DNA from: Luscinia megarhynchos
Lineage: Eukaryota; Chordata; Aves; Passeriformes; Turdidae
Length of the DNA stretch: 64,000 nt
NCBI GenBank assembly: GCA_034336665.1
Contig: JAPFBE010000002.1
Span: 75,767,405 to 75,831,404, forward strand
Direction: 5' to 3'
Shown: piece after piece, positions 1 to 12,437 of the stretch
Position numbering within the stretch: the first letter of the stretch is position 1
Layout: each line of letters begins with the position of its first letter
Made by a program: the position numbers and the translations under genes
The notes under the pieces: generated by a model
What the model was told of the DNA's origin: nothing
The model's input: only the letters and a program-made list of their open reading frames with translations
Database searches by the model: none

Positions 1-671
1 AAAAAATAACAGCATGGGTTTTTTTTATAATTGCAATAAGGGAGCAAGAAAATAATTATCTTTTACCTATTCCAAATTCATAATATATTTTTGGAATATT
101 GACTGGTTCTCCATAGCTAGTTTTTATCAATATTTGTTCAAATCATTGAAATAGAAGTGGGAAAGAGAGAGGAGCTTTTACATTAGGATGAAAACCAAAC
201 CAAACCAAACCCAAAAGCCCCACCTTAAAGATATCTTGGCTTGAGACTCCAACAATATACAGCACCTAAAATGATACTTGACTCTAATTTAATTAGTGTC
301 CTTTAAAACCAAAGATATTTCAAGTTCTGATTTCACTGATGAGTATCCCTATATATCCCTATATTACTTCAAATAGCCTGAAATACTTCTATGGCTATTG
401 AAGAAATAGTAACAATTCAGGTTTGTGCAAGTCTTACACATTTTTTACTCAGTGTGATGCATGTTTATTTTCATAAAGTCTAAAAATTTATATAATTTAA
501 AAAAAATCCATATGTGCTAGAATATCAGATTTTATCAGAATGTTTAGCAAGAAGGGATGTGGTCACTGGTTTCAGATGGAGAAACAGTAGCTATTGCCGT
601 ATCAATTCAGTCAAATGCACAAAGTAAGTCTTGGTATAACCATATTCCTATTTCTTCAGGAGACAGAGAAC
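1..671. other. Unique AT-rich non-coding DNA
   Basis: No gene, RNA gene or recognisable transposon is visible. The only structured item is a short CAAAC pentamer run at about 193-212. All six frames are broken by frequent stops. It could be intergenic or intronic. Confidence 0.6.
193..212. repeat. Short (CAAAC)n microsatellite
   Basis: About four copies of a CCAAA/CAAAC pentamer lie in tandem, followed by an A/C-rich tail. This is a short slippage tract with no sign of function. Confidence 0.6.
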
Positions 672-835
672 TACAATTCAGGTTGGAGAGGGGCTTGAGA
701 ATTCTCTAATCTATCCAACCTCCTGCTCGGAGCAGTGTCAGGGAGAAAAGGATGATGCTTTTCTCCACTCTGAACCTCCTTGTTTCAGGTTATGCCTGTT
801 GTCTCTCATGCTCCCTCCATGAGCCTGATGAAGTA
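672..835 (-). mobile_element. CR1 LINE 3' fragment, antisense
   Basis: The plus strand reads like the reverse complement of a CR1 3' region: a CAGGTTGGAGAGG-like start, then a TCTATCCAACCTCCTGCT-like segment, then CTTGTTTCAGGTTATGCC and TTGTCTCTCATGC. These match the order of blocks in avian CR1 tails as I recall them. The copy is diverged, 5'-truncated as usual for CR1, and carries no open reading frame. Both boundaries are approximate. Confidence 0.7.
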
Positions 836-2947
836 AATTCTTGCACAGGCATCTCACCGGCTGGGAGGATCATATCTGAAAAGTTTACACTAGCATAATC
901 AGCAGCTAGTGCTTCTGCCAAGGTGTTGCACTTGCTAAGCTGTTGTACCTGGTTGTTTCAAGGCTGTAGCAGGCTCCTTGCAGTCCTTAGATGGAGCAGC
1001 AGGCAGAGTAGATCTGACTGCAGTGAAGAGTGCTGAGGAAGCAGAATTTTTATAAGCTGAAGTTCCATGGTTACTTTGAAATAATCAGATTAAGACTTTG
1101 TGTCTGTGACAAAAACTTGAATCCAGTTCACCAGCAACAGGAGAGATGAGATTTTACCCTCAACATTTTATTTTTAATGCTGTCAAATTCCTTCTGCTCC
1201 TTTCTGGGTCAAGCATAATTTTGTACAAAAAGGACAATTATTCCATCCATCCTTGTTTGGAAAGCACATGAAAACCCCAGAACAGTGAAGAATATTTCTA
1301 GTACTGATAGTTTTCCATCTGTATAACTGGCTTGCTAAGAAGGCTTAGAAAATGTAACTAATTTACCAGAATTAATGCAAATTAAGTAATGAATGACAGT
1401 AAATTATGGATAAAAACAGGGAGCACTGCAAACCTAAGAAGAAAATAAACAGTTTTATTTCTAAATTCTTTTATATTCAAAATAAGAAAACACTTTACTT
1501 TGCTAGTCTTTATAGTGGTTTTATTCTGGGCATTTCTTCTCCCGGTTGAAATAATGATGACATTTATATGTCGAATGACATATATCTCTGTCACTCATCT
1601 GATATCCTTTAGTGTGGTCCAATTATTTTCAGTGATGCATCAGGGGCAACTGAATGTGTTGCTTACATCCAAAGCTAAACTAATGCTGCTTCATTAGGCA
1701 CAAGCTGTATGCCCAGGGATGCTCAAAGCAGTTAAACATCTGGGCCAATTTAAATTTTTATGTTTTCAGAACTTTTGCTTTAAATATTTTGCATCTCTCC
1801 TCACCCTTCTCCCTGTCTCATCAGAACACTTTTCTGTCTTTCAGTCCCAATGCAGGTGTTAGCATATGCAGAATATGGTTCAATGTGAATGGATCTTAAA
1901 AAAGTGAATAGAACACTGGAGGATATGCAGAGCTGTTTTCAAAGGAGACACATATTCAACTATGTGCAAAGCCTGTCTTGATGAAGAGCATGTTTTATCA
2001 AGCAATAAAGATTTGTGGGCCAGCCTCTGAAAGCTAGAGGCAACATCACTATAATGCTATTTTTGTAAAGGCTTGAATTAGCATGTGCACACAAATTCCT
2101 TGCATGTGAGGGTGCAACTGCTCATAGAGAAGGGCTGCAGAATTCCTACATGATATGTCCAAAAGCATGCAAGGAAAATGTTTAATTTCACAAAAATGAG
2201 CTCTCTGTGTGTGTGTTTGTGTGTGTGTGTTTGCATAGGTATTGCTTGCATGCCTTGCCCTTTGTGTATTAGTTCTGCTTATAGTTAAATTTCGTATTGT
2301 TAAAACTGATTTGGTATCTACTAAAGGACTCAGTGCCCTTTTGGGATTCTATCTAGTCTTTTTCTCCACAATTGCCATAAAACTCTAACTCTTAAGACGT
2401 GTACTAATACTCTAAAATGCACAAGAGAATTTTTATATACCACTTTCTTCATCGGAAATTGGTTTGTTTGCTTGAGTGCCTTACTTTGAGGTGGTAATGG
2501 GAGTTCCAAACTCAAATTAGAACTTCAGTGCCATTGTGAATATGGTTCTTTCAACTCTATCTTTGCAGGAGATAATAGTCCTCTTCTGGAGGGAAATGCA
2601 CTTCTTTTGGAGTATTTTTTTTTTGCTTGGTACTCATTTTGCTCTTTTCAGATCTCTTCCAGGCCTTCTTAGCCCCATTTCCTTTATCTATCATCATCTT
2701 TTAATGTTTTAACTGAACACAGCATAGAAGATTGTTCTCTCTACTTTCCATGAACAGTTCCTGGGTTCTGAAATTCCCTGTATTTTCTTTCACATAGCCT
2801 GAAATCAGCCCTTCATGGTAAGCATATATCAGGGCTTGCCAGGTATTCTTTGGCTTCTAAAAGAGGGAAGTTTTTGCAGGGTGTTTATAGTAGGTAGTTT
2901 ATTGACTGTTTCTATATGTAGAGTGAGAAGATAGACTCATAAAGATG
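836..2947. other. Unique AT-rich non-coding DNA with a TG tract
   Basis: There is no supported gene. Overlapping 60-70 codon open stretches on opposite strands around 1382-1697 are of chance length and lack recognisable domains. The stretch holds a (TG)n tract near 2205-2232 and otherwise ordinary AT-rich sequence. Confidence 0.55.
2205..2232. repeat. (TG)n microsatellite, interrupted
   Basis: Two runs of TG dinucleotides are separated by a TTTG interruption. The tract is short and probably only modestly variable between individuals. Confidence 0.85.
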
Positions 2948-3195
2948 TGTTTGGACAAGGCCTTTAAGATCACCAAGCCCAACTGTATATATTCACACCT
3001 GCACCCTGCCCCCAAGTGCCACAGCTTCACATTTTTTGGACATTTCCAGAGACCATGACCACTTTTCTTGGCAGCCTATGTCAGTGCCTCACATCCTTCA
3101 GTGAAGAAATTGATCCTACTACCTTATTTAAATCTGCAACTTGGAAGCCATTTCCTCTTGTCCAGTCAATGTTATGTCAAAGAGACATTTCTTCT
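2948..3195 (-). mobile_element. CR1 LINE 3' fragment, antisense
   Basis: Read on the plus strand, the blocks follow the reverse complement of a CR1 tail: GGCCTTTAAGATCACCAAG, a CCAAGTGCCACAGCTTCACA block, a block like 'tggcagcctatgtcagtgcct', TTCAGTGAAGAAATTGATCC, and GAAGCCATTTCCTCTTGTCC. The copy is old, with many substitutions, and has no coding capacity. The 66-codon open stretch at 3016-3216 lies inside it and is an antisense shadow. Confidence 0.82.
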
Positions 3196-6002
3196 TCTAT
3201 ATTATTTGTGGCTTAAATTCTAATTAAATATTGTGTGTTACTTCTTTAAGCATCTTCCTATAGAAATAATATGCAAATTCAATTTTCTGATTCAGAAAAA
3301 AGACTTTTGAAATGGGTCATAACAGAATAAATAAACTAATGGAACAAAAATATATAGCATAGAAACTCCATTGCTGTAGAAATTTTATTATGAGAAATGG
3401 AATAGGCAAATGTGACTTATATAATTAGTAATTTAAAGTATTTATTATAATTAAAACTGTAGAAATTATGTGGATAGTAATCAGTTTTCATTACAGTTCT
3501 TTGCACATTTCAGTGCTATAATTAGACCATGGCATCTGTCATTGCTGATTAATTTGTAGACAACTCTATCTTCCCATTAAGATTTAATGTGTACCAAGGC
3601 AAAATTATCATTATCTAAAAATAAAAAATAAAAGTGCTGGCAGTTTGGGGATATTAGCTTTTTCACTTCATCATTTTGGAATCAAGAACATCCCAGCGGG
3701 GTCTGTACCATTCTCTGTGAGCAGCACTGGGTGGAAGGAGACAAAGCAGCTCTTTTTGGGCTTAGAAAATAACAGCCTGTTTTTTTCTTTTACAGCCTTT
3801 CACTATATTCTTACACACTTGGGGCTCAGCAGTCCATGCAAAGCTGTCCTAGTGGCAGGAATTTATGCTATCAGGCTGTGAAGTGTAATGGTATCATCTA
3901 AATTGCAAGATATTTAAATACCTCTGATGCTCCTGCTGTGTTGTGTAAAAACTTGAGTTTGGCTTCAGTTGTATGAGGATTTCCTTTCCTTTTTTTTTTT
4001 TTAACCTGCATTTGCTTGTTTGGCTGAATCTTGAAAAACTTTCAGTGATAAGTAAATGAAAGCTGTTATGTCCCTGGTCTGTTCACCCAGCTCTTGGGAT
4101 GCTGAATGTTGTGCTTCCTTATTTTTTGCAGCCACATGCAATAGTCCTCAGCAGAACTATGAGTATTGTTGATTGATCACCTGGATAGGTCTGTCTTAGC
4201 TGCTGTGTTGCTTCTCTTGTGTTCTCTAGTTGGACTGTACTTTAGGATTTACTGAATTTAACAGTGAAGGTAGTCTATGAAGTAATTTATGAAATTATTT
4301 CTCCTACTTCTTCTTGCCCCTCTGTAGGATTTCACAATCTCCTTGGCTGTACTGGCAGTTCTTTTCTGTCTTCAGTAGAAACTGAATCACTAGGCCAAAC
4401 TAAGATAAAAGACAACTTGCTGAAAAAAAGCACAGAAAGCAACATATGGGCAGAAACAGGGATGAAATCAAGAAAGATGGGAATTTGTGATGTGTTTCTT
4501 TGCCATGGTGAGGCTGTGTGGTTCCAGTCTAGACTGTTGTGAACTGAATCACAGGAAAATCAGATATGCAAAGCCACCAAACCAGGACATACTTTGCAGG
4601 TGCCATTTCAGGGCAGGACACCAACCCACACCTCAGCTTCCAGGAGATTTTCTTGATTGTGGAGCACATATTTGCGTTAATTCTGTTTTCAGTTTCTTCA
4701 TCCACCTGTGTTACTGTGCAAAATTTTCACTTTGAGGCTGGGAGTATTTTTGCTGGGAAGAAATAGGACAGCTTTTCAAAACTGATGTATTCTAGCAGGC
4801 AAATATATTTCTTTACTTCTCTTATACTCATAAAAGACTTCAATGCTATTTAGGAGAAGATAATATCTTCCAATACACATTTCAAGTAGTTTAACACTGC
4901 TTAGAATGGCAACCATGATCAAAATAGAGTGTGCAAGTCAGGGTGTATCACATCAATAAATATTTTTACAGATTCAATTACTTGACAATATTTTATTGAG
5001 AAATAAACTCTCACAATGATCAAATCTGTACTACTAATGAATCTAGTGTTAACAAAAATATAGCTGGCTATATTAATAAAGGAACATGTGTCTTAAGTCC
5101 AAATAGATGTGTTTTGTGTGCAATGCTTTAATGTAATGTGCTCTTGTAAAACAATGCAAGTATACAGTATTCTGTCCTTGAAAGAAAAACAGAAGCCTTA
5201 GATTGTCAAGATTTGTAAACATGATGAATCTCAGGCATAGCACTTCATTAATGCAGTGATTTCATTTATTATGCCAAAGCCTGCTAGTTTGCATGTGCAA
5301 TGAGTTGCTTTTCTGATTTCTGGATGAGATAAATATCATGCAAATCAGTTTGGTTTTTTTTCTATAGATACAAAGTGATCCAAAAATTTTAAACTGAAGA
5401 TTTTGATTTTCTAATTAAAAATAGGATTTAAGGCATATTAGGCAGAGAGATTGCATTATGCAAAAAATGTGAAATAAGTTGCACATTGCTGTGACTGACT
5501 AGCATACCAGCAGGTCTCATAATCATATTGCTCCAAGATAAGCAGATGGTGATCAGCAGCAAGAAGAAAGATTGAATTGATAGAAGGGACATCTAAACAT
5601 TTATACCTAAACCCAGCAAGGAGACTAGTGAGAAATCCATGACATGAAGGTAGGCAGGTGAGGTGGGTATGAAGGGGTAGCAACTGCTGTTAGGCATGTA
5701 TGCTATCAATTTCTAGCAATTTCCAGTCATATTCAAAATTATTCTAGATCTGGTGTTAAGATATTTCTAAGATAATTCTAAAAGAGGAGTCGGATATGTA
5801 GTAAAAATAAATGTGTCTTGTATGTTCTTACTCTTGGAAATTTCTCTTTTTGCTTTCAGAAGCACTTTCAACTGATCCTTGTTTTCTCCCTATCTTCAAC
5901 ATTACTGTGCCTTTAACAGAAAGCCAGTAGTACAAGAGTGATAGGAATTGGAATTATCATCCAAATTTTTATTTTATTGGTAGTAAAGTAACATCTTCAG
6001 TG
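3196..6002. other. Unique AT-rich non-coding DNA
   Basis: No gene or recognisable repeat is seen apart from a T13 run at 3990-4002. Open stretches of 70-92 codons at 3645-3881, 4264-4542 and 4487-4735 overlap in different frames, have no domain signature and are of a length expected by chance. Confidence 0.5.
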
Positions 6003-6815
6003 GACTGACTGTATCAGTAGGCAAGGTAAGAACTTCCATGTAATCTGCCTAGACTTGTGTAAAGCCTTTTATTCAGTCCCACACAGCATTTTGGCTACAA
6101 AACTGAAGAGAGAGAGGTTTGACAGATGGACTTGTAGATGGATTAGGAATTGACTGGATGGTCACATCCAAGGAGTTATAGTCAGTGGCTCAAGGTCCAA
6201 GTGGAAGCATTTAAAAGTGCAGTCCCTCAGAAATCCATACTGGAACCAGCACTATTTACCTTCCTTACAGATATGGATCATGTCATTGGGTGCCCCCTTA
6301 GCCAGTTTGCAGATGACATCAGACAAGTGGTGCAGTTGATTCACTGGAAGGAAGGGATGCTGTCCAGAGGGACCTTGACAAGATTAAAGGTGTGGGCCCA
6401 TATTAATCTCCTAGTCTCATGAATTTCAACAAAACCAAATATAAGGTGCTGCAGCTGTGATGAGAAAATCCCCGATATCAGTAAAGGCTGAGGGATTAAG
6501 GCTTTGAGAGAAGACCTGCAGAGAAGGACTTGGAGATACTGGTACATGAAAAACTGGATCTGAGCCATCAATATGTGCTTTCAGTCCAGTTGTGTCTGGG
6601 GCTCCATCCAGAGCAGCCTGACCAGCAGGTCAAGGGAGGTTCCTCTGCCCTCCCCTTTGGTGTGGTGAGACCCCACCTGGAATGCTGCATCCAGCTAAAT
6701 CCTCAGCATAAGAAAGGCATGGACATGTTAAACATGTTGCTTCAGAAGAACCACTGAGAGAACTGGAATCATTCAGCCTGGAGAAGAGAACACTCTAGGA
6801 ACAGTGGCTTTTTCA
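6003..6815 (+). mobile_element. CR1 LINE ORF2 fragment (reverse transcriptase), degenerate
   Basis: This is a sense-strand fragment of CR1 ORF2. CR1 ORF2 encodes an endonuclease plus reverse transcriptase used for target-primed retrotransposition. Visible RT pieces are a motif-A-like CLDLCKAF segment near 6043-6070, a degraded VPQ.S.L.P.LF segment near 6223-6262, and the catalytic box as QFADD at 6303-6317. The 3' half keeps CR1-typical blocks such as GAGACCCCACCTGGAATGC and TTCAGCCTGGAGAAGAGAA. The frame is broken by shifts and stops, so the copy is dead. It lacks the CR1 3' terminus, so it has lost DNA since insertion. Open stretches at 6150-6422 and 6530-6757 are remnants, and the one at 6341-6571 is antisense. 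Confidence 0.92.
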
Positions 6816-7487
6816 CTCTGAAAATCAGCAATCCGTTAGCAGAAGCATCTACTCAAAGAAAAGGTGCCTCATTTTTAACTTGATGGGCTTGTTACTTGCT
6901 ACAAATATACAGCATAAATCCTTAGAGCTAGCAAGTAGCATTGTAGCAGGAATGGATTTTTATTTTATATAAGATCAATTAAAATGGATGGTACTTCATA
7001 GGACAGATGCAATCTTTTTCTTCAAGTTGTAATGGTTACTGGTTTGTGTTCTGACAGTATTTCTTCCTTCAGGAGGCCAAACAGGAATTGTCAGTTTCTG
7101 ATTCTCAGGAATTAAATGCACTTCTTCCTGGACTCCCATAAGTAGCAAAATGCAGATTCAAAACTGAATAAGATACACATGTGCATTCATCCTGTTCATA
7201 CTCTGGAAATTCTTTGTAAATGGGACCAGTTTTTATTATCATAGCTTAGAGAATTTTCCTATGTGCAAATAGATTAAAAACATGTTAGAACAGCTGTCCA
7301 GATACATGCAGACTAAAGTGATTGCTAGTATCAATCGTGTCTCTGGCCATTTGTTAGACTACTTAGGAAAAAGTGTGAGCAGTTTGCTTAGAAGGATGTC
7401 TTGTACTAAGTAATGCAAATTTATTCCAAATTATATTTTATTTTTAGGTGTCCATACAATGTGTTTTAGGAATGTTATTCCCCAAAT
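6816..7487. other. Unique AT-rich non-coding DNA
   Basis: Nothing recognisable lies between the CR1 fragment and the LTR. No open stretch is long enough to discuss. Confidence 0.5.
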
Positions 7488-7895
7488 CAGTGTTGCCACT
7501 GAAGCCGTGTGCTGCTCTCTTGTCTCCCTCTCCCTTCCAAGTGCTGTGTTGAAGAGGAGAATTGGAAATGCAAAAGGTAAAAATTACTGATTGAGATAAG
7601 AAGAGTTTACTGGAAACAGCAATGAGATAAGAAAATGAACAGTAACAGCTACAATATCAACAACAAAGTATGCAAGAGAGGCAAAGGATTCAAATGTGAC
7701 AGCTCAGAACTGGCATTACCCAGCCTTTCCCTCCTCCACCCTTACTGGACTGGAAGGAACCCCTTCTCTGCAGACATTATCCATTCCTTCTGCTCCTGCC
7801 AGTGGTGTGAGGTGGTACAGAATAATCTCCAGGTCCCAGCTGTGCCCCATATGGCTACTGCAAGAATTAACCCTGTCCTTACTGGAACCAGGACA
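7488..7895 (-). mobile_element. Endogenous retrovirus LTR, antisense, probably solo
   Basis: The right edge reads as the reversed start of a bird ERV LTR: the minus strand begins TGTCCTGGTTCC and continues into GGGTTAATTCTTGCAG, a layout typical of avian ERVL-like LTRs. Toward the left is a block with GATTGAGATAAGAAGAG and GAAACAGCAATGAG, which I recall from the 3' half of such LTRs. The left edge is uncertain (about 7460-7500) and no target-site duplication could be matched. No retroviral coding sequence lies next to it, so it is probably a solo LTR left by recombination. Overlapping open stretches at 7635-8028 are not genes. Family assignment is from memory. Confidence 0.62.
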
Positions 7896-10840
7896 TCATA
7901 AAAATACAAATCCTTTCCATGTGTTGTGTCAGATTCCAAGGAAACTCTGTCCCTCACACCACATGACATGCATACCTCTCCTAGGGATCATCCTTCAGTT
8001 AGTTACTGCTGCTGCCATGTTGTGTTGAGTTTACCCTGAACCCTCATCCTGAAGGTATAATATGTGTGAATTACTCTTTCTGCTAAAATCTCAGTCCTCC
8101 TGGCATCAGGAAACCTGGGTAACAAAAGACTGGGAATGGGAGAAGTGAATTTTACTAGGAAATGGCCTCACCAGTGCTGGCAGTGTTTAGATAAAACTGC
8201 AATATACAAGTATGTTGTCCAGCAGAAAAGAAAATATTCTCTCTGCTGCAGTGGCATTCCTGATTGATTCTTTTAAATTATTATTATTTTACTATTAACT
8301 CCTACGTGACATATCTGCCAATAAAAATGTGTGGGAATTACACTGTTGGAAAATTTGTAATGCAGCCATCTGTGAGACTTTCTTTCTATTCATTGCTTTT
8401 CAGCTTAGGAGATACAGAATATAGTCTGCCTAATGTGACCCAAGTTTACAATTACTGCAGAGTACATGGCAAAAAGATGGTATGAAAGTAGTTCTGCAAT
8501 TTACCCTGATGCTAGCAAAAATCTATGGAATTCTAAATAACTTTTTTTTGGTTCATCTGAGAAAATAAAAACACCCCATACATTAATTAATGCCATGTTT
8601 AGAGGCATGCCAACAGCTCTCCAAACAACTTACTTTGCATAAAGTAGTCCCAGGGTCTTTCAGATAATTAGTGGGGGGAATTGGAGGATAAGAAGCAACA
8701 AACAGCTACACAACAAACATACATCTTCACCAGTTTTGCTCTTTTACCATTTGCATGGTGATAAGTTCTTTTCCTTAAATAGAGAGGGAAAAAAATAAAA
8801 ATCCACAATAAACTCATATCAAATCAACCAACCAGCCAATCAAAAAAGCCTCCCAACAGAGACTGCAAGCACAAAATTATATTTACTCAGTGATATATGC
8901 CTTATGGCACAGACATTTTTATTTTGGTACAATACACTTATTCTTTTCAATGTATTTGAGGAGTGCCTCATATAGAGAGCCCAGAGCCACTACAGATATT
9001 TCCTGATCATGGTACAGGATATGATAGCTCTGTCAGTAAAAAAATCAGACAGATTGAGGAGAATTCTAAAGTATATTTATGAAATATGCAGTCTAGACAG
9101 AGTTAGTTCATAAACTAATTCACATTCACATATTTCATGCAGAGCTTGCCTATTTGCTTCTACTTATTCTGAAAGAAAAAAGGCTATTTGATGGTTTGCC
9201 AGGGGAAACGTCGAATCAGTGATGTTTGTGAGAGTAATTGCTTGGTCTTGACTACAAAATTTTGAATTTTCCTTATTAATTTGCATCTCAGTCAGAAAAA
9301 AAAAAAGTTTAATTTGTTGATACATTTATGATAGCTATTGCAAAATGTCACTTTCAAATATTTGTAGAGTAAAGAAAATTAATATCCCGCAACTGTGCCT
9401 GGTACCTTAAGACTACTTTCTTGTGAATTCCTAACAGTGGAACTGTATTGGAGACCAGATTGATACTTGATCTAAATTCCTGCAAATACTCTGACTAGCA
9501 GTTTTCATTTTATAAGGTGACAAAAAAGTGTCACTTGGTAACCACAAAGGCTCTGCTTCTTTACCACAAACAGAAAATATGTAGTAGCACACGTATCCAA
9601 AAGTAAAGGCTTTGGAAAGAGTATAAATTTAAAACTGTGTCTGAATAATTTATTGATCATAGTAACCTTTTAAATTGGAACATCTTAGGACCATTTTTTT
9701 TTCAATAATTCCAATAAAAGTTTAGAGGAAATAATTCAGCAATGGGTATATTAAGATGTTTTTGAAATTGGTTGAAAATATATGAAACTTTTTGTTTGTT
9801 TGTTAGTTCGGCTTTTTTTTTCATCTCTTTCCTTGAAGTGGAAGGTATAGATTTTAATTTCCCATTTCTCTTTCAATAAAATATGATCTTTTGTGGACTA
9901 TTTCTATATCTAAAGTGTTTAAAGGATCATCTTAGCATGTAAAGAAAGAAGGATGAATGTCTTATAACTACACCAGACTGATCTTAACAACAATAGGAAA
10001 GTATTTATTGATTTTCAGAGAGTTTTATACTGTTCTGATTTTTTAATTATGAGCATAACTTTTTAATTTCTTTTACTAGTTGAAGAAATTTACTTATTAG
10101 CATAATAATGCATAGAGATTGTGCTTGTTTGTTTATTGTATTATAAAGTGCTACCACTTCTGAGAGAGAATTATGAAAAAGATCTGTGAAACATAACAGA
10201 GGAAATATCTCAGTGTCTTTTATTAGGCTGACTGGAGAAATGAGGAAAAAGACAATGTTTCTGGGAAACTCAAGTATTCCTTTCAGAATCAACTATAATG
10301 GCAGAATCTTCCCTCCCTTTTAGGCTTAAATTTCCATCTAATGATTCCTTTGTTTTTCAATTTTTTTCATTACATTCTCAATGTTATTTCACTGCACACT
10401 TGCTGGGAGTGTAAAGCATAGAACAAGTGTGGAATTGTGCTGCTGACAGCTGACAGTCTTCTGTGTCCTAGCAGGACACCACCATTTTTTTCATGGTTTG
10501 TAGATATCCACAGATGAGATGAATACTTTCTGTACACACTTGAATGAGACGTTAATACTGTTTGTCCTGAACTCTCTGGTGCCCTGTAAAGGCTATTTTT
10601 GACAGATTTTTTGTCAACTATTTAAAATTCTTATGGGAACTCTTGTCTTAAGATAGTAGTTTTATTTCCTCTGGAGAAACAAACTGTTTTAAAAACAGTA
10701 CATGCAAGGAGCTAAGCAAAAGTTTACTCAAAATTATCCTAAAGTGTTCTACCAAGGAAATAAAGTCTTGCCAAGAATTACTGAAGCAAGTCTCAGAAGG
10801 CAATAAAAATACTTTTGATCGTTTGGATTTCTCTTGTTGT

Positions 10841-10884
10841 CTGTTTGGGTGGAGTTTTTTTGTTTTGTTTTGGGTTTTTTTTTG
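10841..10884. repeat. T/G-rich low-complexity tract
   Basis: The tract consists of runs of T broken by G, GG and GGG. It accounts for the hydrophobic Phe-rich start of the open stretch that begins just upstream, which is therefore not evidence of a membrane protein. Confidence 0.75.
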
Positions 10885-12390
10885 TGGAATGTACTTTTTA
10901 TTTCTTTTCTTGATGTTCTTGGGGGATATTAGAAAGGAAGAGCATAAGATATTATCAGGTCAAGCTTTACTACTGAGTACAATGGAGCAGCTGGAGAGAC
11001 AAAGATTAGTAGCTAGTGGTAGATTCATTTTCTGCATGAGCAGAAACATCTGTTCATTGCTGAGAAGTTCATTTGTCCAGCCTTTCAAAAACTTCTGGGT
11101 ATACATACCCACTTCTCAGCATGAGGCTGAATTTCTGTGTTGGAGGGAAAGATTGAAGTGTGGCTGCTTTTATTTATTGAATTTTGTTTGCAAAAATGTG
11201 AGCTGCACAGAAGGAACGTAGCAGATGAGAAAGTGCACAAATGTCAGTCTGGTCACATCGTGTTGTGCACCCGTGTTGTAACCCTTGACAAGCATTACTT
11301 TGCCTGTGGTTTACTAAGTAGTGCTAACTTTTACCTCTGGTTTGCTTTTATTCCCTTCTTTTCTACACAGTACACTACTGCCTTGTACATAAGGATGATT
11401 AGTATTTTTCCCCTTAAACTAATGTTAGATTTTTCAAAGAAAAATAATTTCATGAATTTTTAAACCAAGTGATAAAAGTGAATCTTCTTGTATCTTACCA
11501 TATATTAAAAAAACAAATGGATACTTGGGAATGTATTTCTGAAATTCAGTAGTGAGTCTGGTCTAAAAGGGACATTTAAATTGGTATTAAAATATCAGAG
11601 AAGAAATGATGCCTCAGGAATGTGTTATGCTCAACACCTAGTATGCAAGTGTGCCTACTGTAAAGATGTGTTGAAGATGAATTCTGAAAATATTCTGTAA
11701 CCATTACAATTAAGACTTATTTTTAATAACTCTTTCTGTTAGTTGTTAATCAAAAATCTAGTATACTTTTGAGTAATTGAAGCTCAGGCAAACATCTAAT
11801 TACCTTCTGTTCTAGATGGCTCTAGAATTTTTTTGCCAAAACTTTCACTTTTGTTTAAAAAATATGATATAAAAATTCATGTAAAGGTATCCTTTTAATT
11901 TTTATTTCAATTACTCTTAAGACAGCTGTATAAAAAACTGCTTTGGTGAATCACTGGTCATAGATCCTGATTATTCTGTCTTAAAAGTTAACCTTAGCTT
12001 CTTGGTTTTTTTTACTTAATAAATACATGTTATAGAAGTATTGCCTTTGGTATGGTATAAGTTTCAGTGAGCTCTGCTCACTTTTGTTTTTTTAATTTCT
12101 GTCCTCTCATGTTTTCTCACAGAAACAGCACTCTATAAAACACAAGTGAAAAGAAGATTGTTGGTATCATGTGGCTACAGTTTGGCTGGAAAGAAAACCT
12201 AGGGGCCATTTTTAGGCCATTGGTCAAACTATACCTTGATTTGTAGATTCACAGCCTTCAAAGGAGAGCTACAAATCTTGCTAAGTGTGATACTCTTATA
12301 AAACTTCAAGGTGTGAAATAGCTGTGTTAAAACATTTTAAATTAAATAGTGTAACTTTCATCCTCATAGTATTAGCTTTCTCAAATGTAC

Positions 12391-12437
12391 TGTATTTTAT
12401 TATTTTATTTATTTTATATTTTATAATTTTAATTATA
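12391..12437. repeat. AT-rich low-complexity (TATTTTA)n-like tract
   Basis: Imperfect repeats of TATTTTAT-type units, almost devoid of G and C. This is simple sequence only. Confidence 0.75.

Noticed and set aside
10823..11221. 132-codon open stretch with a hydrophobic start resembling a signal or membrane segment
   Set aside because: The hydrophobic start is encoded by a T/G simple tract, the rest has no recognised domain, and the length is within chance expectation for this base composition.
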